This document shows, in pieces, positions 1-8,000 of a DNA stretch of 13,990 bases. The position numbers and the translations under genes are program-made. This DNA is from a bacterium. GTDB lineage: Bacteria > Blakebacterota > Blakebacteria > Blakebacterales > Blakebacteraceae. The stretch is taken from NCBI GenBank assembly GCA_025774615.1, contig JALGVQ010000060.1:1-13990 (forward strand), written 5' to 3'. A model generated the notes under the pieces. That model was not told where the DNA came from, did not search any database, and saw nothing but the letters and a program-made list of their open reading frames with translations. The first letter of the stretch is position 1. Each line of letters starts with the position of its first letter.

Positions 1-1065
1 TGGTCGGTGATCAGCCCCGATCTCACCACCGCTGACACCTCCAAGACCAACGCCCGGAACCGCGGGGACATGCAGACCGGCGCGGAGAACCACTGCAACA
101 TCGTCACGATCGGTGAGTCACCACTCATCCCCGGCCTGATCTGGGTCGGGACCGATGACGGACTCGTTCACGTGACCAGGGACGGCGGCGTCATCTGGAC
201 AGAGGTCACCGATAACATCCAGGGCGTGCCGAACAACACCTGGGTCAGTCGCGTGCGACCGAGCGGTTTCGAAGCGGGGTCCTGCTACGTGACCTTCGAC
301 GGTCACCGGATGGGGGACTTCTCGACCTATGTCTACCGCACCGAGGATTTCGGCCAGACCTGGAAGAAACTGGGCGGTAGTCTGCCGAGTGACGATCCTG
401 TCTACGTGATCACCGAAGACCCGGTGAACCCCGACCTCATCTGGGTCGGTACCGAACGGGGGGTCTACATTTCCCTCGACCGGGGGGAGAGCTGGGATCC
501 GTTCAGCAACAACCTGCCGATCGTCCCGGTCCACGATATCGCAGTCCACCCACGGGAGCACGACCTCATGATCAGCACCCATGGGATGAGCATCTGGATC
601 ATGGACGATATCACCCCGCTCCAGGGACTCACCTCCAGCGCGCGGGAAGCGGATTTCGCCCTCATGGACATGAAGGACGCAATCTCCTGGAACTCCCGGT
701 ACGAGCAGGTCAGCCGCGGCGACAAGGTCTTCGCCGGCCAGAACCCCACCGACGGATTCAGGGTTGGCTACTGGGTCGGCACAGCGGCAGAGAAGGTGGA
801 GATCGTCATCGAGTCTATCGACAGCACCGAGATACGCCGGATCGAGGGCAATGGTGAAGAAGGTTTCCATATGGTCAGCGTACCCCTGCGACCCTCATTC
901 GCACGACGTGGGGCAGGTGGTGGTTTCCAGCGGCCCGAACCGGGTGCCACTCCGATGAGAGCTCTTGGAGTCGGCAGTTACCGGATGACGGTGACCTGTG
1001 GAGATGAGACCGCCACGAAGATCATCACGGTTCTCCCCGATCCGAGAACATCCGGAAGGAATTAG
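1..1065 (+). CDS. BNR/VPS10 (sortilin)-like beta-propeller protein, C-terminal part (5' end outside window)
   Basis: This is an open frame from base 1 (WSVISPDLTT...) to TAG at 1063-1065, 354 residues, cut at the window's left edge; the ATC at base 10 and the possible GTG at base 7 lie inside the conserved WSVISPDLT run, so neither is the real start. The first ~200 residues carry BNR/Asp-box repeats of the VPS10/exo-alpha-sialidase propeller class: WVGTDDGLVHVTRDGG (about 48-63), a YRTEDFGQTW blade (about 112-121) and WVGTERGVYISLDRGESW (about 149-166). The closing signature STHGMSIWIMDDITPLQ (about 195-211) is a variant of the family's usual GTHGRGIWIMDD. The last ~130 residues look like the FlgD/Fn3-type beta-sandwich often found after this propeller, ending in VLPDPR. 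Family members are normally secreted or periplasmic and rarely have a known substrate. Function is not assigned beyond the fold. Confidence 0.82.
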   Translation, partial: WSVISPDLTTADTSKTNARNRGDMQTGAENHCNIVTIGESPLIPGLIWVGTDDGLVHVTRDGGVIWTEVTDNIQGVPNNTWVSRVRPSGFEAGSCYVTFDGHRMGDFSTYVYRTEDFGQTWKKLGGSLPSDDPVYVITEDPVNPDLIWVGTERGVYISLDRGESWDPFSNNLPIVPVHDIAVHPREHDLMISTHGMSIWIMDDITPLQGLTSSAREADFALMDMKDAISWNSRYEQVSRGDKVFAGQNPTDGFRVGYWVGTAAEKVEIVIESIDSTEIRRIEGNGEEGFHMVSVPLRPSFARRGAGGGFQRPEPGATPMRALGVGSYRMTVTCGDETATKIITVLPDPRTSGRN

Positions 1066-1089
1066 CACCAGGAACAGTCAGTGCGACCT

Positions 1090-1125
1090 GGTCATCCCGG
1101 GAGGGTACCCCTTCCCGGGATGACC
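1090..1125. terminator. Strong intergenic hairpin, possible terminator or mRNA 3'-end structure
   Basis: A perfect 13-bp inverted repeat, GGTCATCCCGGGA (1090-1102) and TCCCGGGATGACC (1113-1125), continues inward with a G-T wobble and two G-C pairs. This leaves a 4-base TACC loop (1106-1109). It lies 25 nt after the propeller gene and 20 nt before the lipoprotein ATG. No T-run follows on either strand, so it is not a canonical intrinsic terminator. It could stop or protect the upstream message, or act in the 5' leader of the lipoprotein gene. Confidence 0.5.
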
Positions 1126-1144
1126 TGATGGTCGAAAGGCACAC

Positions 1145-2377
1145 ATGAAACAGCGGACGGTGCCACTTTCGCTCCTCCTCCTCATCGTCTTCCTGTCTAC
1201 ACAGGCGTCCTCCTGCGGCCTCCTCGACCCTGAACCCGACCCCGACGATGCCCTGCCTCTCCTCCGACTCAATCCGGAAACACTCGTAAGCACAGTTGTG
1301 CAGGCCTCCATTCCCGACAGCTTCGGAAATAATGAGTCCGCTCAGATGCGTTTTGATCTTACGACCGGAGCATTGGAGGCGATCAAGAACGGCGCGATCA
1401 TGGAACTGGCGCTCAGAGTACCGGATAGCGAGACATTCGAACTCACCGGCTGGACAGCGGACGGTACCACCCTGGTAACTCTTGAAACCAGGCCAGCAGG
1501 CAGCGGTTCCGGATCCACTGACTACTGGTGGCGGAAATCCTGGGCAGATCCTTCACTCGGTCAGCAGCTGGTCCCCACAGATGGCAGGGTGCGGATCTGC
1601 GTGACTCCGATACCTGAACCCGGTCAGGTTGTGTTGCGGGTAGTCGATATCCCGTCCCGGCTCAGGATCACTCTCTCACCCGGACCCACTCTGGCCACAT
1701 CAGGGAATTCTCTGCTCCTCCAGAGTAGCGGTGAGAGCAAACTGATCCGCCGCGATGTTCAGGGAAATGAACTGGGGCGTATCGGATCAATCCTGGCACC
1801 GCGGAGTCTCTGCCATCTCGGTTCCACGTACTTCGGAGTCAACGCGACTGAACTGCGGTTCCTGACATCTGTCGGAGGAACGTGGCAGCGCCTTGCCACC
1901 CTGCCCTGGGGTGCGCAAAACAGCTACGCACTCACCACCGACGGGACCGACCTATACCTGGTGCGACGACCTCTACAGCAAGAGAGTGAAACGTATCAGG
2001 TGCTTTACCGGCTGTCGGCAGACGGGCTGCGCAACACATCCAGTTTCTCCGCGGCACTGATCGACTCGACAGTCCTCGAACGGAACGGCCTGCTGGGTGG
2101 AGTGACACCTGGATTCGCGTACTGGCAGGATGAACGTCTCCTGGTCACACCAGGGAGACAGGAAGGTGACTTCGGACTGGTCACATTCACTCGTGTGGGC
2201 CGATTCCGGGAATTCATTCCGCTCCCCTTCGTTGAGGGAGGAGTCGGATTCGCGTTTGTCGGGGATTATCTCTTCGTGACCTCGGGGAATCCCACACTTG
2301 ATGCCCTGATGTGGACTGGATCGTTCACTCCCGCCCTTCCATCCGACCTGCTTCTCTACCGCTGGCCCACTCCCTGA
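1145..2377 (+). CDS. Putative lipoprotein of unknown function, possible beta-propeller
   Basis: The 410-residue protein opens with a basic MKQR, a hydrophobic run (LSLLLLIVFL) and ASSC, a plausible but imperfect lipobox that makes Cys24 the lipidation site. An acidic, Pro/Asp-rich linker (DPEPDPDD) follows, as is common after a lipoprotein cysteine. The ATG is preceded by GAAAGG at 1134-1139, five bases upstream. The remainder is rich in beta-strand and turn patterns; from about residue 180 it shows repeated 'D..G..lg.I' and 'LTTDGTDLYLV' phrases reminiscent of six-bladed propellers, but no catalytic motif is recognised. It follows the secreted BNR protein on the same strand, across a strong hairpin, so co-transcription is uncertain. 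Its 3' end overlaps the convergent gene by 22 nt. The family is not recognised; only the envelope location is reasonably supported. Confidence 0.78.
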   Translation: MKQRTVPLSLLLLIVFLSTQASSCGLLDPEPDPDDALPLLRLNPETLVSTVVQASIPDSFGNNESAQMRFDLTTGALEAIKNGAIMELALRVPDSETFELTGWTADGTTLVTLETRPAGSGSGSTDYWWRKSWADPSLGQQLVPTDGRVRICVTPIPEPGQVVLRVVDIPSRLRITLSPGPTLATSGNSLLLQSSGESKLIRRDVQGNELGRIGSILAPRSLCHLGSTYFGVNATELRFLTSVGGTWQRLATLPWGAQNSYALTTDGTDLYLVRRPLQQESETYQVLYRLSADGLRNTSSFSAALIDSTVLERNGLLGGVTPGFAYWQDERLLVTPGRQEGDFGLVTFTRVGRFREFIPLPFVEGGVGFAFVGDYLFVTSGNPTLDALMWTGSFTPALPSDLLLYRWPTP

Positions 2378-2931
2378 TCATCATCGACTGGTGTCTCCAC
2401 GATCGACTGGCTGTTGACACTCAACAGCAGTTCGAATCGGGAGCGGAGGGCCTCCAGCTCGGCACAGACCGCTGACAGTCCCTTCTTCGTGGGAAATACG
2501 ATGCGGAAATAGGACATCCCGCCGAGCAGGTTATCGGCATTATTCCGAATACGATCCAGGGATTCACTGATCATTTCGCGATCGGCCCACTCCGGTGTGA
2601 TCTCATTGACGTTCGGGCCTCTCGAATTGTAATGGACGGTGGGGAAGAAGAAATCGAGGAGAAAGGTCACATGCAGCATGAAGGATTCAAGGTACGCATC
2701 GAGGTCGACCTCCCCTACCCGATTGCCGTGCGCCGAGATGTAGTCAGCCGTCTCCCTGACCATGCGCATCTCATACTCGAGCTGACTGCGGATCTGGTCC
2801 ACATCCTCCTGCGTTCTCGGTTCAGCATGGGATACGGGCATGGCCGGGCCGAGTCGCCGATCTGAATCGCGTCGTTCATGTGAACGCCGGTCTTCACTCC
2901 TTCTATCTTCCGCACGTCTGTCCAGAGACAT
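2356..2931 (-). CDS. Uncharacterised 191-aa protein with DRR pentapeptide repeat head and helical domain
   Basis: ATG at 2931 is preceded by GGGGAG five bases upstream, a good ribosome-binding site. Residues 4-28 are five tandem pentapeptides of the form [D/E]RRxx (DRRAE, DRRSE, DRRSH, ERRDS, DRRLG), a highly charged and probably disordered head. From about residue 40 the protein looks all-helical: RSQLEYEMRMVRETADYI, then YLESFMLHVTFLLDFFFP and LDRIRNNADNLLGGMSYFR. The ESFxLHxxxLLDFF phrase followed by a helix with I.N.A..L....R recalls, from memory, uncharacterised HEPN-like helical proteins; this is a weak suggestion. There is no signal peptide or membrane segment. It lies 84 nt after the pseudouridine synthase stop and may be the last gene of that transcript. 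It meets the lipoprotein gene tail to tail. Confidence 0.72.
   Translation of the reverse strand: MSLDRRAEDRRSEDRRSHERRDSDRRLGPAMPVSHAEPRTQEDVDQIRSQLEYEMRMVRETADYISAHGNRVGEVDLDAYLESFMLHVTFLLDFFFPTVHYNSRGPNVNEITPEWADREMISESLDRIRNNADNLLGGMSYFRIVFPTKKGLSAVCAELEALRSRFELLLSVNSQSIVETPVDDDQGVGQR
2848..2922 (-). repeat. Five tandem 15-bp units encoding [D/E]RRxx
   Basis: The segment encodes residues 4-28 of the 191-aa protein as five consecutive pentapeptides, each starting D/E-R-R. The period is 15 bases and the copies have diverged at the nucleotide level, so it is an old in-frame expansion rather than a fresh slippage tract. Confidence 0.8.
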
Positions 2932-3015
2932 CAGACTCCCCTTTCACACACTGTAGCATCTACACGATCCATCATTACTGCATTGTCCCGGTCTGTCAGC
3001 AAACAATGCACCCTT

Positions 3016-4179
3016 TTACAGTACCGCCAGGAGCCTCTGCATATCCTCGGGCGGCTCGGAGAAGAGTGTGATTTCCTCTTCACTGACCGGATGAGTGAAC
3101 GAGAGTTCAATGGCATGTAATGCCTGCCGGTCGATCATCTTCAGCAACTCCCCGGCCCGCTTTCCCCGATCGCTCCGCATCCCCCTGATCGCCTTTTCCC
3201 GCCCTCCATAGACAGTATCCCCGACAACCGGGTGACCGATGGAAGTGAGATGAACCCGGATCTGATGAGTTCGACCCGTTTCGAGATCACACCTGACCAC
3301 CGATGCGAGATCAGAATCGGACAGGACCGAATAATGGGTGACGGCTCTGCGCGCGCCCGAGGGCACTCCTTCAGGTAACTCATTACCTTCCGGGAGCGTC
3401 AGATCATGCCCGGCAGGCACACTGCCGGATTCATCATCTCCAGGCTGCACATCCTCATACTCCACCGATTCCGGGATCAGGCCCTCTTCCCCCGGTCGTC
3501 CCCACCTCTTTACAAGAGGCCGGAGACGTTCAACATAGGAAGCCATCTTCTTGCGATCACTGCGACTCCGTCCGATCCATGACCGGATCGTCCCTTCCCC
3601 AGGATCGGGAGTTCCCCAGACAACGGCCTGGTAGACCCGACGGATATCCCGTTCCTTCATCGCTCCTGCCAGACCGATATGCGCCTTCTGACTCTTGGCG
3701 ACCACGATCAGTCCCGATGTGTCCTTGTCGAGTCGATGCACGAGACCGGGACGCAGCACACCACCTATTCCCGACAGATCGTCACAGTGATGGAGAAGCG
3801 CGTTGATCAGGGTACCGGAGTGATGTCCCGGCGCGGGGTGCACTACCAGTCCCGCCTGTTTGTTCACGACGATCAGGTGCTCATCTTCGAATCTGATATC
3901 GAGGGGGATCGCCTCCGGCTCCAGTGACGGTTTATCCGGCGGCGGGACTGAGAGCACGATCTGCTGGCCGGGAATCGCTGAGCGGCTGCCCTTGATCCCC
4001 TTTCCGTCGATGGTGATCGCCCCTCCCCTGATCAGTGCCTCGATCCGGGACCGGGAGAGATCATCGAACTGCCGGCCGAGGAAATGGTCGAGTCGTTCCT
4101 TCTCACCCAGTGGCGTTGTCTGAGATCCCGGCTCCGATGTAACCGTGAGCTCGCGACGCTCAGGAGTCGAGTCTTGCAT
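3016..4179 (-). CDS. rluD: RluD-family 23S rRNA pseudouridine synthase with internal insertion
   Basis: It isomerises specific uridines in 23S rRNA to pseudouridine. From the ATG at 4179 it is 387 residues. An N-terminal S4 RNA-binding domain (ERLDHFLGRQFDDLSRSRIEALI..., about 28-80) is followed by the RluA/RluD catalytic domain with the hallmark GLVHRLDKDTSGL, whose Asp151 is the expected catalytic residue, and by LETGRTHQIRVHL (about 299-311) near the end. I prefer ATG 4179 over the longer TTG frame (4206), because no family residues lie in the extra nine codons and the longer start would overlap lspA by 47 nt instead of 20. About 60 extra residues (roughly 216-277) separate the conserved KKMASYV and RRAVTHYSVL segments, making it longer than the usual ~300-330 residues. 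The exact target uridine (RluD-type or another RluA-family site) cannot be told from sequence. Confidence 0.9.
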   Translation of the reverse strand: MQDSTPERRELTVTSEPGSQTTPLGEKERLDHFLGRQFDDLSRSRIEALIRGGAITIDGKGIKGSRSAIPGQQIVLSVPPPDKPSLEPEAIPLDIRFEDEHLIVVNKQAGLVVHPAPGHHSGTLINALLHHCDDLSGIGGVLRPGLVHRLDKDTSGLIVVAKSQKAHIGLAGAMKERDIRRVYQAVVWGTPDPGEGTIRSWIGRSRSDRKKMASYVERLRPLVKRWGRPGEEGLIPESVEYEDVQPGDDESGSVPAGHDLTLPEGNELPEGVPSGARRAVTHYSVLSDSDLASVVRCDLETGRTHQIRVHLTSIGHPVVGDTVYGGREKAIRGMRSDRGKRAGELLKMIDRQALHAIELSFTHPVSEEEITLFSEPPEDMQRLLAVL

Positions 4180-4639
4180 CACGTTGGTCCGGTTCACCGA
4201 TAACAATAAAGTAGAGCATCAGCAGGATCACTCCGACACTGACACCCATGTCGGCGACGTTGAAGATGGGCCAGACGACCCGTGAGGAGAGTCCGACGTG
4301 GATGAAATCGACGACCTCTCCGAAACGAACCCGGTCGATGAGGTTGCCGAGCGCTCCAGCCAGAATCATCCCGAGGGCGATCCGCGGCCAGTATTCCCGT
4401 TTCGGTAACCGGATCATATACCAGGAGATCACCAGTGACGCGATGACACCGAAGATCACATTAAACCAGCTCGGCGCCAGTTCGAGTCCGAAGGCGGAGG
4501 CAGGGTTGTGGATAAAGGTCAGTTGGAGAAGATCTCCGATGAGCGGAATACTCTGATTCGGTGTCATTGAAACCGATATTAGAGCCTTGGTTACCTGATC
4601 TGTCAGCAGGATGAGTGCAGCAAGGCCGAATCCCCACAT
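4160..4639 (-). CDS. lspA: Lipoprotein signal peptidase (signal peptidase II)
   Basis: The 159-residue inner-membrane aspartyl protease removes the signal peptide from diacylglyceryl-prolipoproteins. Four hydrophobic segments fit the family topology (about 3-22, 57-75, 86-100 and 128-148). The conserved blocks are TDQVTK (13-18), FIHNPASAFG (42-51), GALGNLIDR (95-103), VVDFIH (109-114) and FNVADMGVSVG (126-136). The catalytic aspartates are expected to be Asp111 and Asp130. The length is typical. ATG at 4639 lies five bases after the dksA-type stop, with only a weak AGATC as ribosome-binding site, so translation may be coupled to the upstream gene. The putative lipoprotein at 1145-2377 would be a natural substrate, although it lies on the opposite strand. 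Confidence 0.96.
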   Translation of the reverse strand: MWGFGLAALILLTDQVTKALISVSMTPNQSIPLIGDLLQLTFIHNPASAFGLELAPSWFNVIFGVIASLVISWYMIRLPKREYWPRIALGMILAGALGNLIDRVRFGEVVDFIHVGLSSRVVWPIFNVADMGVSVGVILLMLYFIVIGEPDQRDARLDS

Positions 4640-4644
4640 CAGAT

Positions 4645-5037
4645 CTATTGATCCTTACTGGCGTCGTCGCTGGTCTTGCATGAAATGCAGAGGCGGCAGT
4701 GGGGGACCGCCCCGAGCCGGTCATCCGAAATTGGTTTGCTGCACTCTTCACAGTAACCGTAGGTACCGTCTTCTATCCGCTTCAGGGCCTGGTTCAGGTG
4801 ATAGAGGAATCGGCCCTCACGCGAGGCCCAGAGGAAGGCCTTCTCCCGCTCCATCGCGTCCGTACCCTGGTCGGCCATATGGAAAGAATAGGAAGAGATG
4901 TCTCCGGAGGATTCGGTGATCGTGGAGCGCAAAGATGCATCCTCGAGATAATCGAGTTCCTTCAACAGTGTTTCGCGTTTCTCCTGGATCAGTTTGCGAT
5001 ATTTATCCAGTTTCGCTTTCGAAAAACGCCTGGGCAT
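4645..5037 (-). CDS. DksA/TraR-family C4 zinc-finger protein
   Basis: DksA-family proteins enter the RNA polymerase secondary channel and modulate initiation, often together with ppGpp. The 130-residue protein begins with a basic helix (MPRRFSKAKLDKYRKLI), continues with a predicted coiled coil, and carries the family's D-x-x-D-x-A-like segment as ADQGTDAMEREK (55-66). The C-terminal GTYGYCEECSKPI...LCISCK motif gives a C4 zinc site at Cys96, Cys99, Cys117 and Cys120; there is one further cysteine, Cys114. The size is nearer to the short DksA-like/YteA-type proteins than to the 151-residue E. coli DksA, so I give no symbol. The SD AGGAG sits inside the end of ileS, eight bases from the ATG, which implies translational coupling with ileS. 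The same ileS, traR/dksA, lspA, rlu order is common in several phyla. Confidence 0.92.
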   Translation of the reverse strand: MPRRFSKAKLDKYRKLIQEKRETLLKELDYLEDASLRSTITESSGDISSYSFHMADQGTDAMEREKAFLWASREGRFLYHLNQALKRIEDGTYGYCEECSKPISDDRLGAVPHCRLCISCKTSDDASKDQ

Positions 5038-5042
5038 TCGTT

Positions 5043-8000
5043 CTACTCCTTCACCTTCACCTTAACCTTAACCATTGAAATCGTAACAGATTCACCGTCG
5101 ATATGCCACTCCTCATGCCATTCGGAACCCTCAAGCAGGCCCTTCTGCATTTCAACGGCAAGAGCCTCTCCTGCAATATACCCGGTATGGGTTTCAATCG
5201 CCTCTTCAAGCTTCGGTGAGGCCTGAAACCCGAGCCTGATCCGGTCGGTAACTTCAAATCCGATCTGACGCCTGAAATTCTGAACCCGGGTAGTGAACTC
5301 GCGTGCCAGCCCCTCCCGGATCAATGCCTCATCGAGATGGGAATCAACCGCCACGGTGACCTCACCTTCTCGCTCGACCACGAGCCCTTCCGGTTCGGCC
5401 TCTTCAAGGATCACATCCCCCGGTTCGATCACTATCTCATCTCCATCGAGGGAGAGTCGCACGTCGCCGCCATCCTGCAGAATGTGAAGATCGTGCTGGC
5501 TCATAGACCTGATCACATCGGCGACCCGGTTCACTTCACCGCCGTGTTTCGGTCCAAGCGCAGAGAAATGGGGCTGAGCCTGCAGACTCATGAACGATGA
5601 GGATGATTCCACCGGTTCCACCTGCTTGACGTTCATCTCTTCGAGGATGAGCGTCTCCAGCTGGTGAAGGGCCTCCTTCTGCCACGGCTGGCCGGTTACC
5701 ACCTTGATGACCGACAGCGGTTGCCGAACTTTGAGGCCGGCCCGGTTTCTGGCGGCTCTGCCCAGCGCAACGACCTCCCGCACGAAATCCATCTGCTTTT
5801 CCAGCTGCTCATCGATCAACGAGGCATCTCCGGCTGGATAATCGCTCAGATGAACACTTTCAGCGGCCCCTTCACGCCATGCCTGAAGGTTCCGCCACAC
5901 TTCCTCACTGGTGAAGGGAATGATCGGAGCCAGGAGCCCGGCAAGGGTGACCAGTACCTCATGGAGGGTCTGGTAGGCTGCCGACTTGTCCGGTCCCGGT
6001 TCACCTTTCCAGAACCTCCGCCGGGATCGCCGCACGTACCAGTTCGAGAGATCCTCGATCACGAAATGCTGGATAGCGCGGGCGGCGCGGGTAACCTCGA
6101 AGGCACCCAGGTGGAGACGTACAAGCCGGGTGGTGCTGTGCAGTCGTGAAAGCACCCATCGATCGAGAGAGGACATCGATTCAACGGGGATCATCTCTGA
6201 TCCCTCAGGTGAATATCCATCCACATTCGCGTAGAGAACGAAAAAGGCATGGGTGTTGTGAAGCGTGCCGAAGAACTTGCGGCTGACTTCCGCGATCCCC
6301 TCCTCATCGAATTTCGTCGGTGCCCAGGGTGGACTGTTCGTCACGATATACCAGCGCAGGGGATCGACTCCCCACTTCTCGATCACATCCCATGGATCAA
6401 CCGTATTGCCCTTACTCTTTGACATCTTCCGGCCGTCTTTGTCGAGAACCAGCTCCTGCACCAGGCAGTTCCGGAAGGAAGGACGGTCAGTAAGAAAGGC
6501 GGAAATGGCAAGCAGGCTATAGAACCAGCCCCTGGTCTGATCCACACCTTCACTGATGAAATCAGCCGGGTACTGCCTCTCGAACAATTCCTTGTTTTCG
6601 AACGGGTAGTGCCACTGGGCAAAAGGCATGGCACCCGAGTCGAACCAGCAATCGATCACTTCCGGAGTACGTTTCATCACTCCGCTGTCACACGCCTGAC
6701 ACTGCCACTGGATCTCATCCACGAACGGCTTGTGCAGATCGATCTCGGCAGGGAGTTCCTCCCCGGCCCGGCTCCTGAGTTCCTCTATCGAGCCGACGCA
6801 CTCGATCGCTCCGCACTCCTCCCGATCGCAGACCCAGATCGGCAGGGGTGTACCCCAGTACCGGTCACGGGAGAGCGCCCAGTCCTGATTGTTCTCAAGC
6901 CATTCCCCCATGCGACCGGAACCGATCTCCGCCGGTATCCAGTTGATCTCCCGGTTTGCCGAGAGGAGCTTCTCCTTGATCGCGGTAGTCCGGATATACC
7001 ACGAGGGCTGAGCCATGTAGAGGAGTGGAGACTCACAGCGCCAGCAGAAGGGATAGGTATGGCTGGCCTCACCCGCGGCAAAGAGCAGACCCCTTTCCGC
7101 CAGATCCCTGATGATGCCCGGATCGGCCTTTTTCACGAACACACCGGCCCACTGCTCGACCTCAGGCCTGAACTTCCCGTCGTTGTCGACCGGTTCAACG
7201 ATCGGCATGCCTTCACGCTTACCGGTGTTGTAATCATCCTCACCGTAGGCGGGGGAAGAGTGAACAAGTCCTGTCCCCTCCTCATCGGTCACATACTCGT
7301 CGGTGAAGACCACATTCGTGATGGATTCGTCCATCTCCATCCAGGTGAATGGCCGCTGATACCGGATCCCGGCCAGCTTTCTGCCCGTGAACCGTGAGAC
7401 CTCTCTGACTCCCTCATGGTACTCAGCCGCTTCGGGATTGCCGAAGAGGTTGAACGCCCTCCGCTCGGCCAGGATGAGTCGTTCCCTGCCACCTGGCTCT
7501 TTCGAGACATCGTGGATCTCACGGTGATAATTCTCTCCGTAGAGATCATCGAGTGAACGGTGGAGGTGAGGCCTGGCGGCGTCGACTTCCAGTTCCACGT
7601 AGATCAGGTCGGCATGAGCGACCGTAAAGGTGTTGCTTATCATCGTCCACGGTGTGGTGGTCCAGACCAGGAGGCTGCGCGCCATCTCTTCCGGTTTTTC
7701 GGCGAAGAGTTGAGCGGAGGCTTCATCTTCCCGGACCGGAAAGCGGACGTGGATCGACGGGTCATTGACCTCACGATACCCCAGCGATACCTCGTGACTG
7801 GACAGGGGCGTACCGCATCTCGGGCAGTACGGCAGGATCCGATGGCCCCGATAGATCATACCTTTCTGGAAAAAGCGGGAGAGTATCCACCAGACGCTCT
7901 CCATGTACTGGGGAGTATACGTGAAATAGGGGTCATCCAGATCGAGCCAGAAGCCGATCCGTTCGGTGAGGCGACGCCAGTCCTCCTCGTATCGCCGTAC

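Noticed and set aside
118-870. Minus-strand 250-codon open frame opposite the BNR protein
   Set aside because: The plus-strand frame has clear BNR motifs. The antisense product is a low-complexity Asp/Val/Gly-rich shadow.
2411-2427. CTGTTGA-CAC-TCAACAG hairpin near the convergent gene ends, as a terminator
   Set aside because: The stem is only 7 bp with a 3-base loop, no T-run follows, and it lies inside the coding region of the 191-aa protein.
6609-7397. Plus-strand 262-codon open frame opposite ileS
   Set aside because: It lies wholly antisense to conserved ileS motifs and its product has no recognisable domain.
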